Shown here: positions 32,701 through 57,008 of the stretch, in pieces | Position numbering within the stretch: the first letter of the stretch is position 1 | Layout: every line of letters starts with the position of its first letter | Assembly (NCBI RefSeq): GCF_030445035.2 | Contig: NC_080685.1 | Location: 112,828,432-112,892,431, forward strand | DNA from: Dasypus novemcinctus | Lineage: Eukaryota; Chordata; Mammalia; Cingulata; Dasypodidae | Reading direction: 5' to 3' | DNA length: 64,000 bases | Position numbers and translations under genes: made by a program | The notes under the pieces: model-generated | Databases searched by the model: none | What the model was told of the DNA's origin: nothing | What the model saw: the letters and a program-made list of their open reading frames with translations, nothing else

Positions 32701-33229
32701 TCTTTATCACTGCCCGAATTCCCTGATTTCAATTTAATATTGGATATAGTTAAGAAAGCAAACTTTTTAAGTAACCCAAAGTATTGCTAAAATCTAAAAT
32801 AAATGCTATACTAACATCACATGCTATTTCTCAAGAATATGTAACAATCATTCTTTAAAATTAAGTTCTCCAGGCACAATTTCCCTAGCAGTTACATTAG
32901 CCACTTGACTTTAGATGTATTTAATTTGTAACAAATCCCCCAAATTAAACACATAGAAAATGTAAACTACTAGTTTGCCTTAGGTATGAAATTTGACAAT
33001 TGAATTTTATTTTTTCAAGATATCTACTGAAGAACGGACTTCTAATCAGACAGCCTCAGAGCTCTATACTTTTGAATGTCCACTTTACCAGACACCTCAG
33101 AGGTCAGGAATTTTGACAACTACTGGCTTATCCACAAACTTTTTAACATCAGTGTATTTATCAACAGAGAAACCTCCTAGTCACTGGATCACAATGCGGG
33201 TTGCATTGCTGTGTGAGATAAATGAATGA
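11577..33229 (+). CDS. DNAH14: DNAH14, C-terminal part (seven coding exons, 5' end outside window)
   Basis: This is the 3' end of a dynein axonemal heavy chain, the ATP-driven motor subunit of ciliary dyneins. I joined seven exons (11577-11737, 13393-13589, 16023-16135, 16964-17103, 20466-20629, 32541-32687, 33020-33229) by AG acceptors and GT donors; all phases fit and no stop interrupts about 376 codons. The encoded part is the last AAA lid and the dynein C-terminal domain, with family hallmarks FFFPQGFL at the 17103/20466 junction, [14 protein letters not shown] near 32575 and [10 protein letters not shown] before the stop. DNAH14 rather than another paralogue is chosen from remembered similarity to the human protein and from its position next to LBR, as in human. 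Motor P-loops and the linker lie upstream, outside the window. I found no further exon in 1-11576. Confidence 0.93.
11738..12222 (+). other. DNAH14: DNAH14 intron, no repeat recognised
   Basis: This is intronic sequence after the first visible exon. I see nothing further in it. Confidence 0.5.
12223..12653 (-). mobile_element. DAS-type SINE
   Basis: It is full length in reverse orientation, with the A-rich tail appearing as TTTTTTTAAAGATTTATTTG at the left and the head at the right. It is flanked by a nearly exact duplication, CATCTAAGTATTTTA (left) and CATCTAAATATTTTA (right). Open frames inside are repeat-derived. Confidence 0.95.
12755..13370. mobile_element. ancient DNA-transposon-like repeat, interrupted
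   Basis: The ends read GTCGGCAAACTATGG and, after the interruption, AAAATACTTATTATCTATCC, as in a widespread old mammalian repeat; a second copy is at 51990-52295. Comparison with that copy shows extra sequence at about 12842-13185. I do not assign a family name. Confidence 0.6.
12842..13185 (-). pseudogene. possible 3' UTR of a processed retrocopy
   Basis: This insert within the older repeat reads, on the - strand, as ordinary 3'-UTR-like sequence ending TTAAATAAAGTTGG and then an A-rich run. It looks like a 5'-truncated reverse-transcribed mRNA. The parent gene is not recognised. Confidence 0.35.
13393..13589 (+). CDS. DNAH14: DNAH14 exon, sixth from last
   Basis: The 197-nt exon lies between acceptor AAATTTAG and donor CAG|GTAAG. 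It completes the glycine codon split at 11737 and continues [20 protein letters not shown]. The helical stretch with [13 protein letters not shown] and [11 protein letters not shown] is the start of the dynein C-terminal domain. It ends on a codon boundary after LWQ. Confidence 0.92.
13640..14580 (+). mobile_element. ancient L1 3' end
   Basis: It is diverged L1 3' sequence: GATCTCCAAGATATATTGTT, and near the end GTTGTACACTTTAAAGGTG and GGTATGTGAATTATA. A tRNA-headed SINE piece sits inside it at 14150-14295. Confidence 0.7.
14150..14295 (-). mobile_element. tRNA-headed SINE fragment
   Basis: On the - strand it starts GGGAGCAGAGGTGGCTCAAG and continues with a short body and an A-rich tail. It resembles the fragments at 16448-16535, 45998-46184 and 60967-61195 and is shorter than DAS. 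Confidence 0.6.
14720..14840 (+). mobile_element. MIR SINE fragment
   Basis: The order of a 'tttacagatagggtaact' block, an 'agaggctgtgtgacttgct' block and 'aagaaggagctgaa' matches the MIR core and 3' part. Confidence 0.6.
14841..16022 (+). other. DNAH14: DNAH14 intron with ancient unnamed repeat
   Basis: The stretch at about 14990-15240 resembles an old interspersed repeat, with phrases such as GAGCAGTTGGATGAGAGT, but I cannot name the family. The 152-codon - strand frame (14886-15344) has no conserved motif. A G-quadruplex motif is at 15716-15735. Confidence 0.4.
15716..15735 (+). other. G-quadruplex motif
   Basis: Four runs of 3-5 G are separated by T, T and CT, a canonical short-loop G4. 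It is on the DNAH14 sense strand, in an intron. Confidence 0.7.
16023..16135 (+). CDS. DNAH14: DNAH14 exon, fifth from last
   Basis: The 113-nt exon starts in frame after TTTCCCAACAG and reads [20 protein letters not shown], then [16 protein letters not shown]. It ends two bases into an arginine codon at CG|GTATGG. The open frame continues 48 bases into the intron, but only the 16135 donor gives the expected [10 protein letters not shown] join to the next exon. Confidence 0.9.
16448..16535 (-). mobile_element. tRNA-headed SINE fragment
   Basis: The - strand reads GGAAGTGGATGTAGCTCAGT, then the remaining tRNA-like head and little body. Confidence 0.6.
16964..17103 (+). CDS. DNAH14: DNAH14 exon, fourth from last
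   Basis: The 140-nt exon follows acceptor CCAATAG and ends at AAG|GTGAGC. It completes the split arginine and reads [17 protein letters not shown], then [17 protein letters not shown]. The [10 protein letters not shown](G) stretch is a strongly conserved dynein heavy-chain C-terminal motif. It is followed by a 3.4-kb intron. Confidence 0.92.
17104..17609 (+). other. DNAH14: DNAH14 intron start, GC-rich
   Basis: It includes a short C-rich run, (CTCCCC)n near 17247-17265. No gene is seen. Confidence 0.45.
17610..17740 (+). mobile_element. L2 LINE 3' end
   Basis: CTGTAAGCTCCACATGGGCA, then TGTATCCCCAGCACC and a GAATGAAT-rich end match the L2 3' terminus. Confidence 0.7.
17821..17845 (+). other. 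G-quadruplex motif
   Basis: G runs of 3, 4, 6 and 8 are separated by CT, T and T. It is on the DNAH14 sense strand, in an intron. Confidence 0.75.
18000..18205 (+). mobile_element. MIR SINE
   Basis: A nearly full MIR: TGAGGTTGTTACTGTTATCA, then a CCCAGAGAGGTTAAGT core and a TTGACCACTGCAAGT end. Confidence 0.8.
18206..19169 (+). other. DNAH14: DNAH14 intron with ancient unnamed repeat
   Basis: Text at about 18380-18780 (AACAGGAAGCCACTGAGG, GGTTTCTGGCCTGGAAAGCC) resembles an old mammalian interspersed repeat that I cannot name. No gene is supported. Confidence 0.45.
19170..19585 (-). mobile_element. DAS-type SINE
   Basis: It is full length in reverse orientation and flanked by an exact 10-bp duplication, GTGGGTATTT, at 19160-19169 and 19586-19595. 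Confidence 0.94.
19586..20465 (+). other. DNAH14: DNAH14 intron, becoming GC-rich
   Basis: No repeat is named. C+G content climbs steadily after 20200 toward the exon at 20466. Overlapping open frames here are compositional. Confidence 0.45.
20466..20629 (+). CDS. DNAH14: DNAH14 exon, third from last, GC-rich
   Basis: The 164-nt exon lies between CTGCCCGCAG and AAG|GTAAGG. It completes the glycine of PQG and reads [20 protein letters not shown], ending NIVRRAFK on a codon boundary. Its third positions are almost all G or C and it is dense in CpG, unlike the AT-leaning DNAH14 exons on either side. The 93-unit minisatellite begins 39 bp after the donor. The frame is intact. Confidence 0.92.
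20669..21663 (+). repeat. GC-rich minisatellite, 93 units of 10-11 bp
   Basis: Hand parsing gives 65 units of 11 bp (mostly CCCTGGCGTGG or CCCTGGCGCGG) and 28 units of 10 bp (CCCTCGGCGG, CCCTCGGTGG or CCCTCCGCGG), with no gaps. The two lengths are interspersed; the right third shows a higher-order pattern around the CCCTCCGCGG units. Every unit has CpG, and the - strand has one GGG per unit. It lies in a DNAH14 intron, 39 bp after the donor at 20629. No unit can contain a stop codon, so all frames are open by composition. Confidence 0.97.
21664..22211 (+). other. DNAH14: GC-rich intron flank of the minisatellite
   Basis: This is non-repetitive, CpG-rich sequence continuing the GC-rich patch to about 22100. 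No exon was found; the next DNAH14 exon is at 32541. Confidence 0.5.
22212..23112 (-). mobile_element. retroposon X, copy 2
   Basis: Read on the - strand it aligns with 5583-6350: ATGCCTCTTCTGTCACTTT, GGTCTTACCCAGGTCAGC, CCTCTTGATCTAGAGGTGG, then the common terminus and an extended A-rich tail. It starts further 3' than copy 1, as expected of 5' truncation. Confidence 0.65.
23113..23649 (+). other. DNAH14: AT-rich DNAH14 intron
   Basis: T-rich sequence that may be old L1 3' material. No gene is seen. Confidence 0.4.
23650..25070 (-). mobile_element. ancient L1 3' region, interrupted
   Basis: The + strand reads like reversed old L1: CACTGAGGTATAACAGACAT, later ACACACCCACCAGGAATGT, and after the 24291-24933 insertion GTGATTTTAATTTGCATTTTC. 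It is diverged, with no open frame of note. Confidence 0.65.
24291..24933. mobile_element. LTR-like insertion with TG...CA ends
   Basis: A 643-bp block starting TGTTAG and ending CTACA sits inside old L1 sequence. I recall similar blocks as common in armadillo DNA. The ends suit a solo LTR, but no convincing target duplication is visible, so the class is uncertain. Confidence 0.45.
25071..27010 (-). mobile_element. L1 LINE, ORF2 middle and 5' part (broken)
   Basis: On the - strand the RT region is readable ([12 protein letters not shown] near 25244; a [12 protein letters not shown]-like motif near 25520), then diverged ORF2 toward the endonuclease domain. Stops and shifts are frequent. At about 25070 the frame joins sequence from much nearer the ORF2 end, either an internal deletion or the join of two elements. 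Confidence 0.75.
27011..27104 (-). mobile_element. L1 3'-end fragment
   Basis: The - strand reads GATGAATGCACAACACTATG, then TTTGGATAGATTGTATGGTA, matching the 3' end of the L1 at 8550-8640. Confidence 0.55.
27105..29175 (+). mobile_element. L1 LINE, 5'-truncated ORF2 C-terminal half
   Basis: It starts in the RT core ([17 protein letters not shown] near 27118) and continues to the ORF2 C terminus ([20 protein letters not shown] near 29019), ending in an A-run at 29174. Its polarity is opposite to the L1 sequence on both sides, so it is a separate, younger insertion. It is not intact. Confidence 0.85.
29176..30060 (-). mobile_element. L1 LINE, ORF1-like region
   Basis: The - strand at 29550-29600 reads GAAGAGGCAGAAGAAAGGAT, then CAGTGACCTTGAAGACATGG, the coiled-coil region typical of L1 ORF1. 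No intact ORF1 remains. Confidence 0.6.
30061..31245 (-). mobile_element. L1 LINE 5' UTR with tandem monomers
   Basis: It follows the ORF1-like region on the - strand and ends at 31245 with GAGGAACAAGATGGCGGAAG, a typical L1 5' terminus with a YY1 core. Between about 30190 and 30760, phrases close to GGGATGGAGCCACAGG recur at roughly 100-110-bp spacing (near 30195, 30310, 30411, 30521, 30619, 30725). These look like promoter monomers. Confidence 0.65.
31246..31530 (+). mobile_element. MIR SINE fragments, two in tandem
   Basis: GTGCTAGGTACTGGGAATAT at about 31268 and a second MIR from about 31345 (CAGGAAACTGAGGCTCAGAG, ATTTGAACCCAAGCCTGACT) are both in + orientation. Confidence 0.7.
31531..32540 (+). 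other. DNAH14: DNAH14 intron, no repeat recognised
   Basis: This is the last 1 kb of the 11.9-kb intron before the exon at 32541. I see nothing to annotate. Confidence 0.5.
32541..32687 (+). CDS. DNAH14: DNAH14 exon, second from last
   Basis: The 147-nt exon encodes 49 complete codons between TTGACCTTAG and AAG|GTAAAA. It reads [20 protein letters not shown], then a WN motif, [13 protein letters not shown]. The G-hydrophobic-GLF-EGARW motif is a hallmark of the dynein C-terminal domain. It has no ATG-initiated reading frame of useful length, so simple ORF scanning misses it. Confidence 0.92.
33020..33229 (+). CDS. DNAH14: DNAH14 last coding exon with stop codon
   Basis: The 210-nt exon follows TTTTTTCAAG and ends with TGA at 33227-33229. 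It encodes 69 residues, opening [20 protein letters not shown] and closing [14 protein letters not shown]. The YxTPxR...TTGLSTNF...KPPSHWI...ALLC pattern is the standard end of dynein heavy chains. The stop sits where the family normally ends. Confidence 0.94.
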   Translation: MSTEERTSNQTASELYTFECPLYQTPQRSGILTTTGLSTNFLTSVYLSTEKPPSHWITMRVALLCEINE

Positions 33230-33590
33230 GAAATAAACTTCCATCCCAAACCATATTATTTTTCATTCTACCATTATTTAGATGTTTCAAGACATTCACC
33301 TGCTGTGAATGCTTCATAAAACATCTGTGCACTCAGCCAGAATGGACAGGTTCAATCTTACTCCCATCTGTAAGTGAAAAACTTCAACATGTAGAGGAAT
33401 CTTTCAGCTGCTTTTTATTCTCAGCAGATAAAACCTAACATGTAGTGTCTTTATGGACATCGAGCGTAGGTTTGACTTTTCTAAAAGTAAAAACTATAGT
33501 ATTTGGCACTATATCAGGGAATGTTTTTATGAACCTGACTCCAAGATTTTATTTCTGCATATAATAAAATATAAATAGATAGCATAGTTC
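33230..33590 (+). other. DNAH14: DNAH14 3' UTR (approximate end)
   Basis: This non-coding tail follows the DNAH14 stop. Its end is placed about 20 bp after the AATAAA at 33563; the true cleavage site cannot be seen from sequence alone. Confidence 0.55.
33563..33568 (+). terminator. DNAH14: candidate DNAH14 polyadenylation signal
   Basis: A canonical AATAAA lies 334 bp after the DNAH14 stop, in an AT-rich context. It is the nearest downstream hexamer I noticed. Confidence 0.5.
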
Positions 33591-33834
33591 TTTGGAATAT
33601 TTTCATGGTCTCTCTCAGTAACTGCAAACCACTGCACTGTTGGTTTGACTGCAGACTTCCAAGACAGAAACGGGACCTTCTTCTCTTAAAGTGTTGATTG
33701 CACTAGACCTCCTTCCACTGAAAAACCAATCCTGAAGATTCAGTAAATTGGATTAATATTAAAAATGTGCAGGCCAGAATTTTATTAGTTCTATTCTAAT
33801 AATAAGCTATCACTACTGAGGACTAATAAGAATT

Positions 33835-33990
33835 CCTATATAATCCTCAGGCCATTTCTGTACTATGTGGGCATATCAGTCTGGTTTTGTAAATGAGGAA
33901 ACTGGAGCTCAAAGTAACTTGCCCAAGCTGACATTGCTGGGAGGGAGCAGAGCTGGGACTCAAAGCCACATTCCTCGTCACTTTCCCTCA
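33835..33990 (+). mobile_element. MIR SINE fragment
   Basis: TAAATGAGGAAACTGGAGCT, then AACTTGCCCAAGCTGACATT and GCAGAGCTGGGACTCAAAG follow the MIR order. Confidence 0.7.
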
Positions 33991-34449
33991 GCAGTGGGTC
34001 CAAAGGCAGAAAACATTTATCTCACGCGTACACAAATGAAGATCAAATAGCTCATTCTCTGTAGTAAGGTCGGGGTGGGACTTATATCCAGAACCTGACT
34101 CTCTTAACAGCTATGAACAAAACATCTACTTACTTTTGTGTAGGACATTATAGTCTGAAAGCACCATCATCAGAGCAATATAGTAAGAAGCTAACTACAC
34201 ACAATGCTGTGGAAAAGAATGATAAAGACCCAGTCCATGTCAGTTAGGAACCAATAATAGAATGACAAAATATAGGATTTTCACAAAGGATACAGGTTGA
34301 AGTCTTGATCCATTTACTAAGTTTATGATTTTAAAAATATGCATGACTTGCTAAAACAATACATGATTTAGGGAAACCACCAACATACAGGCCTTTTTTC
34401 CAAACAGTACAAAAATAAAGACCAATATATGAATCACGTGATGTATTTT

Positions 34450-34866
34450 TTTAAAGATTTATTTTTTACTTATTTCTCTCCTCTTCCCCGCCCCCCCACC
34501 CCAGTTGCCTGTTCTGTGTCAATTTTTGCTGCATGTTCTCTTTTGTCTGCTTCTGTTGTTGTCAGCGGCACAGGAATCTGTTTCTTTTTTTTGTTGCATT
34601 ATCTTGCTCTGTCAGCTCTCCGTGTGTATGGTGCCTTTCCTGGGCATGCAGCACTTTTTTTCGCGCTGGGCGGCTCTCCTTACGGGGCACACTCCTTGTG
34701 CGTGGGGCTCCCCTACGCGGGGGACACCCCTGCGTGGCAGGGCACTCCTTGCGCTCATCAGCACTGCGCATGGGCCAGCTCCACACGGGTCAAGGCCTGG
34801 GGTTTGAACCGCAGACCTCCCATGTGGTAGGTGGACACCCCATCCACTGGGCCAAGTCTGCTTCCC
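34450..34866 (-). mobile_element. DAS-type SINE between DNAH14 and LBR
   Basis: It is full length in reverse orientation and ends at GCTTCCCA. The flanks CACGTGATGTATTTTT and CACATGTGATATTTTT suggest a decayed target duplication. It is the only clear mobile element between the two genes' polyadenylation signals apart from a MIR. Confidence 0.92.
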
Positions 34867-35434
34867 ACATGTGATATTTTTAAACTCAGTCTTGGTATTA
34901 GTGCATGTTCTGACACATCTACCTTCTGCAATATAATGTGGCATGGGGAAGGGAAATGCAGTGGTGAAGCTGCTACCTCATCTCCTAGCCCAGGCTCAGT
35001 AAAGGTCTATCAAATCGGAGGGTCACCAAGATATCCGACTAGCACAGGCAAACCCAATTGAGCACCAAACACTACTGCAGACACAGAAATGTCTCTCATA
35101 CACATGTATTCTTTCAAATGGACATAGATCCTCTTATGATTAATAAAATTCACTTGAAAGTGGTACTGAATCTGATAGTTTCTTAGGTTTTTAAAAATCA
35201 TTTCTCTATCTTCTCAACAACAAATAAATGGCCAATTTCTGGGAGTTGGGATCCCCAACTAGCCCCTTGAAGCTCCAACATTCTGAAAGCCTCGAGAGAC
35301 AAAAATCAGTTAGCCAGGAGGCCAGTTTGCCTTTTGGATTCCCTCATGGGTGGGGCAGGGGAATGGTAATCTAAAGGCTCCTGTCTTGGTCCCAATGTCC
35401 CCAGAGTTGCAGGCAAGAAAAATGAAGCTCTAAA

Positions 35435-37238
35435 GTGATCAAAGCAACATCTTTTTATTTTCAACTTTATTTCCAACTTAAAATTTCATTATAAAACTTT
35501 TACTTGTCAAATAGACATATCAAAAACAAAAGTAAAAACAAATTGTAGCTCATATTATCCAAAAATTGCAGCACTGTGTTGGTAACAGGCTCTTCATTAC
35601 CAGGAGAAGAATTAAATGTCCTTCTTCCTCCCCAAAAGCTTCCTTGTGTTGATCGAGTGCAGAACACGCTGGGACACTACTTTCTGATGCCAGAAGAAAA
35701 GAAGCTTTTCTGCTTACATACATCAGTACTAATAAAACACTGACACTTTACCAAAACCATGTTTAAAGGCGATAGGCTGCAGAATGCTAGAGCAAACCTA
35801 TTTCATGATCACATTAACATATGCTAAATTACAGACACTTCAAATTGCAATGTGGAATGAACACTGCATATCTAAATGGCTCATATATAAAATGTATTAA
35901 TTAAAATCCAAACATACAAACTATATTTATTAGAGTCCCCTATGTTTAAGATACTGAGAACAATTTAACTTTTAATACAAAAGCTTAGTGAATTTGCTAC
36001 TGTTTCACTATAGCGCAATTAGTAAATGAGACGATCAACTTTACTAGAATTTAATGGCTACAGGTACCTTACACACATGCATTAAACTAAAAGAGAGAAA
36101 CTAAATTATTTCCTTGAATTGTTTTTAGATGAATACTTCTAAAAGATGAACAGAACACTCCTTTTCAGGGGGTAAAGTTTTTTAAATATAAAGGATATAT
36201 AAATTACAGTATAAAACTGCATGAACTGAACAGTAGCAAAAACACATTTATAAAGTCAAAAACATAGAAAAATATTAGCCTGAAGTGGCGAATTTTCAAA
36301 CACCAATCTGTGTAAAAATGTTTAAATAGTGATGTTACTCCAAAAATATATATCTATTTTATTTGCAACAGTTTATAAAGGCAAACAAACACCTGCAATT
36401 GAGGTAGCAAAGCCAAATTCACAAACTTTGGGTTAAGAAAAATACTCTTCCTATGTTTTAATAGCATATTCTATACAATAAATGAATTCTAATTGTTTCA
36501 AAATTTTTCATTCACAAATGTATTACTTTACAAAACTTAATTTAAAATACTGAAAATTTTTCTGTTAAGACACTTAGCCTTGACAATTACCTCACATTCA
36601 AAATACTGTACAGAAAAATCTGAAGTCACCATATATTACATAAAAGCTATGTATTTACATTTTCAAAAGCAGTTTTAGAAGTTGAAGTTAAGCCAACTGC
36701 TATTAATGGTCCCCTTTAAAAACAGTGTCTGTAATAATTACTTATCCCTTTTTTCACATATAGCATTTAATATAGGACCAATTTTCACTTTCAAATCATG
36801 AGACTGGCAAATTATTTAATTAAAGGGAAATAAATGAAAATTCGATTATCTTAATGCAATAAAAACAAATGTATTTTTTAAGTGTTTTCATTTAGGGAAA
36901 ACTAATAGGCCAAAAAAAATCAAAATTTGAAAAGTAATCTAAAACCATAAACATTAAAAGTACTCTTTTCAGTGCATTTATAATGTCTGTTTCCTGTTAA
37001 AATGCAAATTCTAACATCTTTATATTTCTCATTATGTTGTTATGACATAATAAAAATAAACACAGCTATATCAAAAAGACTTACTACTTGGCTCTCTAGC
37101 CCTGACTCAAAAAGTAATAGAAAACTTACAGATCCTGTCAGTGCAATATAGGAAGGTTTGTTTGGGATTTGTTTATTTTTGTTTTTGCAAATGGAAGCTA
37201 GAATTGCAGAGGCATTTTAAAAATGCACTAGAAGAGAA
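35435..37238 (-). other. LBR: LBR 3' UTR
   Basis: About 1.8 kb of AT-rich sequence follows the LBR stop on the - strand, with no repeat element that I recognise. It ends after two closely spaced AATAAA signals. The length is similar to the long 3' UTR of human LBR as I remember it. Confidence 0.75.
35454..35471 (-). terminator. LBR: paired LBR polyadenylation signals
   Basis: Two AATAAA hexamers on the - strand (35466-35471 and 35454-35459) lie 6 bp apart at the end of the repeat-free 3' UTR. Cleavage is expected 10-30 bp further, near 35430. Confidence 0.65.
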
Positions 37239-53279
<16,041 letters not shown>

Positions 53280-56200
53280 CTGAACAGTTTTAATGAACAA
53301 AACTTGGAGTCAGTACATACAATATATACTTAACTTTTGACCTGTTTCACAGGTTGATTGCTAAAATACAGCTTTCCAAAATAGTCAAGATTATAGAGTG
53401 AGACCGGCCTCTAGAAGAGCAGGTGTACAGGCCCTTATTTTAGAGATGGGAAAACTGAAGCTTGAATATGTTTACTGTTTTGTCCAAGGATATAAAAACA
53501 GAAAGCACAAAATAGCAGTTATAACAATATAGAGATTGCCCTTTCTGCTAAATCACATCTTACTGGAATCGCTTTTTAGAGATTGTGGCACACATAAGTA
53601 ACACTAAGGTTAATGATGACTACACATTGTAGGCACCAAATGGTTGTATTGTGCCAAATGCTATCCACATAGGGTGAACATATTTCTTGCTAATCAAAAA
53701 TCAGTGTACACTTTGTGTGAATCTATTTACCTTAAAAAAAGACAATAATTTAAAAAATAAAAAAAATCAGTGTATACTCTTACAAAGGATACATTTTGTA
53801 ATTTGTGAATTTGTATATAGTCTTGTAAAAGTTTACAATGCATTTAATTATACATTCAACAAATTACCTCTATTGAAAATAAGAAACTCTGAAATAGACT
53901 GGGAAAAATCAGAGATGTTTATTTAACCTGACTATAGAGGAAAAATAATTCCAAATCTACAGTGAGCGGCAAACTTGAGATTCTTTCATAAAGCTTTCAA
54001 TTCTTATAGCTAAGGTCTCAAATGCATATACCAAGTAATAACTCTGCCTACCACCTGCCTGGGCCACCACGTACCCAGACCTCGTCCCACCTCTAGATTC
54101 TCAAGCCTATGGCAGATACTGACCCCAATCATAACATTTTTTCCCCCCAATGAACCAAAAACATAGCCCGGGAAGACTTTAACAGGCAGTACTACAAGAA
54201 TCTGCTGGAGTTGGCACTCACATAAAGCCTACTTGCTACCCTTTTTCAAATATCAGCTGATTGCTGGGTGCTTCCAGCTCCTAGGTAGTAACAAATTCTC
54301 TTCCTCCACTACCAGCAGACTCCACATTTCCACGCAACAAAACCAGTTCCTCTGACCTTCTCCCACACCAAATGAACTATCTGCCGCCTAGTCCAAGAAA
54401 CAGAATATGCTAGAAATGCACTCTCCCTCTAAACCAATTAAGCAATTTCCAATATATCATCTAAGCATACACTCATTTCTCACCCGCTGTTGAGAAGAGT
54501 TGACTATACAGTAACAATGACATTTAAGGAGAACTTTTGAAGATTCTGTGGGGTTAAGAAAAGAGAAAGCTCCCGTACCCGACCACTCCCCTCCCCCACG
54601 TTCCCCTCCCCGCACGAAAGTCTTTCCTAGTACCACAGTTCTTCCCTGTTAATCACCTGAGAACAAGCTTAACAAGGGTAGCTTGTTTAAACAGATGGCA
54701 GGTATGGTAGGTAGGCTGGGAGATGGAAGGTGATTAGAGGCTATCAGTCACTGACTTTACGCCTTAGTTAAGAGACTGCATTCTTCCCAACACCTAGAGA
54801 TGGCATCCCTGGGTAATGAATGGGTTTGCCTTAGAATGGTGGAGAAGGAGCCCAGAAGCTCTGTGGACCAAGTAAGCCTGAGGGGCACTTGGGAAGCAGG
54901 GGACAGTGGACACCTTGGGCTGTGGGGAGGAGGTACAAAAAGGGAAGAGGACAACAAGTTTTGCCTATTTCAACATTTAGCTCAGAGCCTCCAAATACTA
55001 AGAAAGAGGAAGTAAATGCTCCCTCCTCTTTCCCCTTCTGCCCCACCCTCCTCCCTGGATCCCCCAAATCAAGGCTGTTACTGGTACTAGTTCTACATTG
55101 GTCAACCAGGGTTTAGAAAGGCTAGCCGGGAAGAGTACCCAAAACTCACAGCTCTCTCCACCAAGATGCCTTTCAAGTTTCACACAGCAATTTACAAAGC
55201 TTAAAAGCACAGTCCCTTCAGGACGTAGGGGCTACCTGCATTTTAGAAATGCCCTTGAACAGGTTCTGTATCTTTTTAAAAATTTATTAATTGGCATCTT
55301 TCTGTTGCACGAATTACATACCACATACACAGTATCTACACAGGTCAAGGCCAAAAAGACTTTTCTGTTAGGAGTTAAATAAAATATTTTGGGTTAAACA
55401 AATTAAGACATCTGGTGCGTATCTATTAGCTCTAAGCGTCATTTTTTTAAAAAAGACGAGTTGGAACTAGATCTTTCACAGGGTGGCGGAAAGACAAAAA
55501 ACCCAGTACTGTCCTTAGGAAACTGCCTCCTTATATACAAAGGGAGCCAGCACATTGTGTGCATCGCCACTTTGTGACAATGCAGTGCAACCCATCCAAA
55601 TCCAGTCTCCCAGAGCAGTGAACCAGGCAGGGAAGACCCGAAACCCCAACCACTGTGCAGGTCATCGTTCACTCGCTAGGGAGTCCAGACACCCACGGGT
55701 CTTCCCCTAGAAGGGATGCTTTAGTCAAGTATCTCTGAAAAGAAAAAGTGTTTACTGAACACAACGTTCTCACAGCCCGTGAGCAGTGGCAACATGGGGA
55801 CCCCTCGGGCTTTTCTCTATCAAGCCGCACGCTTTGCTAGCTTCAGTGGCAACCGGCACAGACACCCTCACACATTTCAGGAATCCCTACACTTTTTTTG
55901 TGTTTTTTTGCCTTTAACCGGTCACCACTTAACGTGACAAGTTTCTTCTGCTCTTCTCCGCAGACCACAGCGTTACAAGGGTCTTGGGTCGCCCGCCCTC
56001 CACTCTCCCATCAGGCAGCTCCAACGCACGCCCGCGCCCTCCCTCCCCTGCGCCCGCCGGGGGCCGGCTGGGCAGGAACCCCGGGCTCGCCTGCGCCGCT
56101 GCACCGTGGAAAAGGAAATGCCACCCCCCTGGCCGTACAGGGGGGCGGCCCGGCTTCGCCCCGGTGACACACACCTGCAGCAGCCCGCGGCGCCCGGGCC

Positions 56201-56552
56201 CTCCCGCCGCCCTCCCCGGCCGCGCCCGGCCTCCAGGGCCCCCCCGACGGCGGTCGCCGCGGTTCCTACGCGCGGACGTCCCGAGGCGACGGCAGGGCCC
56301 TCGGGGCGGGCCCGCGGCGGACAGCGGCGGGCTGCGGGCCAGGCCGAGCCTTCTGGGGAGGCGCCTGGACAAAGCCCTGGACGGCCGCGGGCGCGGGGGC
56401 CGCGCCAGGGGAGCGCGGCGCGCCGGCCTGACGGGGACTGAGAGCGCCCGCAGGCAACGCGGCCTCCGCACGCCCCGGGGCGGGCGGGGCGGGCAGGGGC
56501 CCGGCGACGGGCAGGGCGCCGCCCGCTCCCCTCAGGCCGCCGGCCCGCTCAC
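53280..56552 (-). other. LBR: LBR intron 1
   Basis: It holds a MIR scrap at about 53420-53480 (TTTAGAGATGGGAAAACTGA). Otherwise it is mostly unnamed single-copy-looking sequence until the CpG island. Small open frames on both strands show no conserved motif. Confidence 0.5.
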
Positions 56553-56680
56553 CTGTCAGAGCGCCGCCAGGCCGCGGGCCTGCAGGCGGGGACCGCGCCC
56601 GGGCCGAGCCGCGAAACAGCCCTCCCGCGACCTCGGGTCCCACGACGCGGCGCGGCCAAGATGGAGGGAAACGCCCGCAA
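56553..56680 (-). other. LBR: candidate untranslated first exon of LBR, proximal
   Basis: On the - strand a strong donor ACAG|GTGAGC ends at 56553 inside the CpG island. A YY1-type motif (56658-56664), an ETS-type GCGGAAGT (56699-56706) and an NRF1 site (56763-56773) lie just upstream, as in many TATA-less promoters. The 5' limit is a guess. It would splice to the exon 2 acceptor at 53279. Confidence 0.45.
56658..56664 (-). promoter_or_regulatory. YY1-type site
   Basis: AAGATGG on + reads CCATCTT on the LBR strand, a match to the YY1 core. YY1 sites often sit just after the start site of TATA-less genes, which fits the proximal first exon. Confidence 0.4.
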
Positions 56681-56698
56681 TTTGAAACCCGCGGCTCC

Positions 56699-56706
56699 AC
56701 TTCCGC
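56699..56706 (-). promoter_or_regulatory. ETS-type site
   Basis: ACTTCCGC on + (GCGGAAGT on the LBR strand) matches the ETS-family core. It lies about 150 bp upstream of the proximal donor, close to the expected start of transcription. Confidence 0.4.
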
Positions 56707-56762
56707 AGGGCTCAGGCCCGGGGCGGCTCAGGCCTCCCGCCGCGGCCCCGACCGCGCGGAGG

Positions 56763-56773
56763 CGCGCATGCGC
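56763..56773. promoter_or_regulatory. NRF1 site
   Basis: CGCGCATGCGC is a full match to the palindromic NRF1 consensus, inside the CpG island. It lies between the two candidate LBR first exons. Confidence 0.55.
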
Positions 56774-56855
56774 GGCCCCGGCCCCGGCCCGCCCGACCCC
56801 GCGGCAGCCGCCCGCCAGTCCCGGCCGTGCCGAGGTCCGCGGCGGGGGCGCTCAC

Positions 56856-56945
56856 CTGCGCCGGCTCCGGCGGGAACGCGGTCGCCTCCGGCAGGATCGC
56901 CCACCTCCGGGCGGCGGTTGCGCGCGCGCCACTCCCGCCCGCCGC
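56856..56945 (-). other. LBR: candidate untranslated first exon of LBR, distal
   Basis: A second strong donor, GCAG|GTGAGC on the - strand, ends at 56856. Two CCAAT boxes lie 60-110 bp upstream of where transcription would start. Human LBR is recorded with two transcript variants differing in the 5' UTR, which fits two alternative first exons. The 5' limit is a guess. Confidence 0.45.
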
Positions 56946-57008
56946 GCTCCCGCGGCCCGGCCGCGCGCCGCCCGCCCCGCCCCTCGGGCGCGGACGCCCA
57001 GGGCTCCC

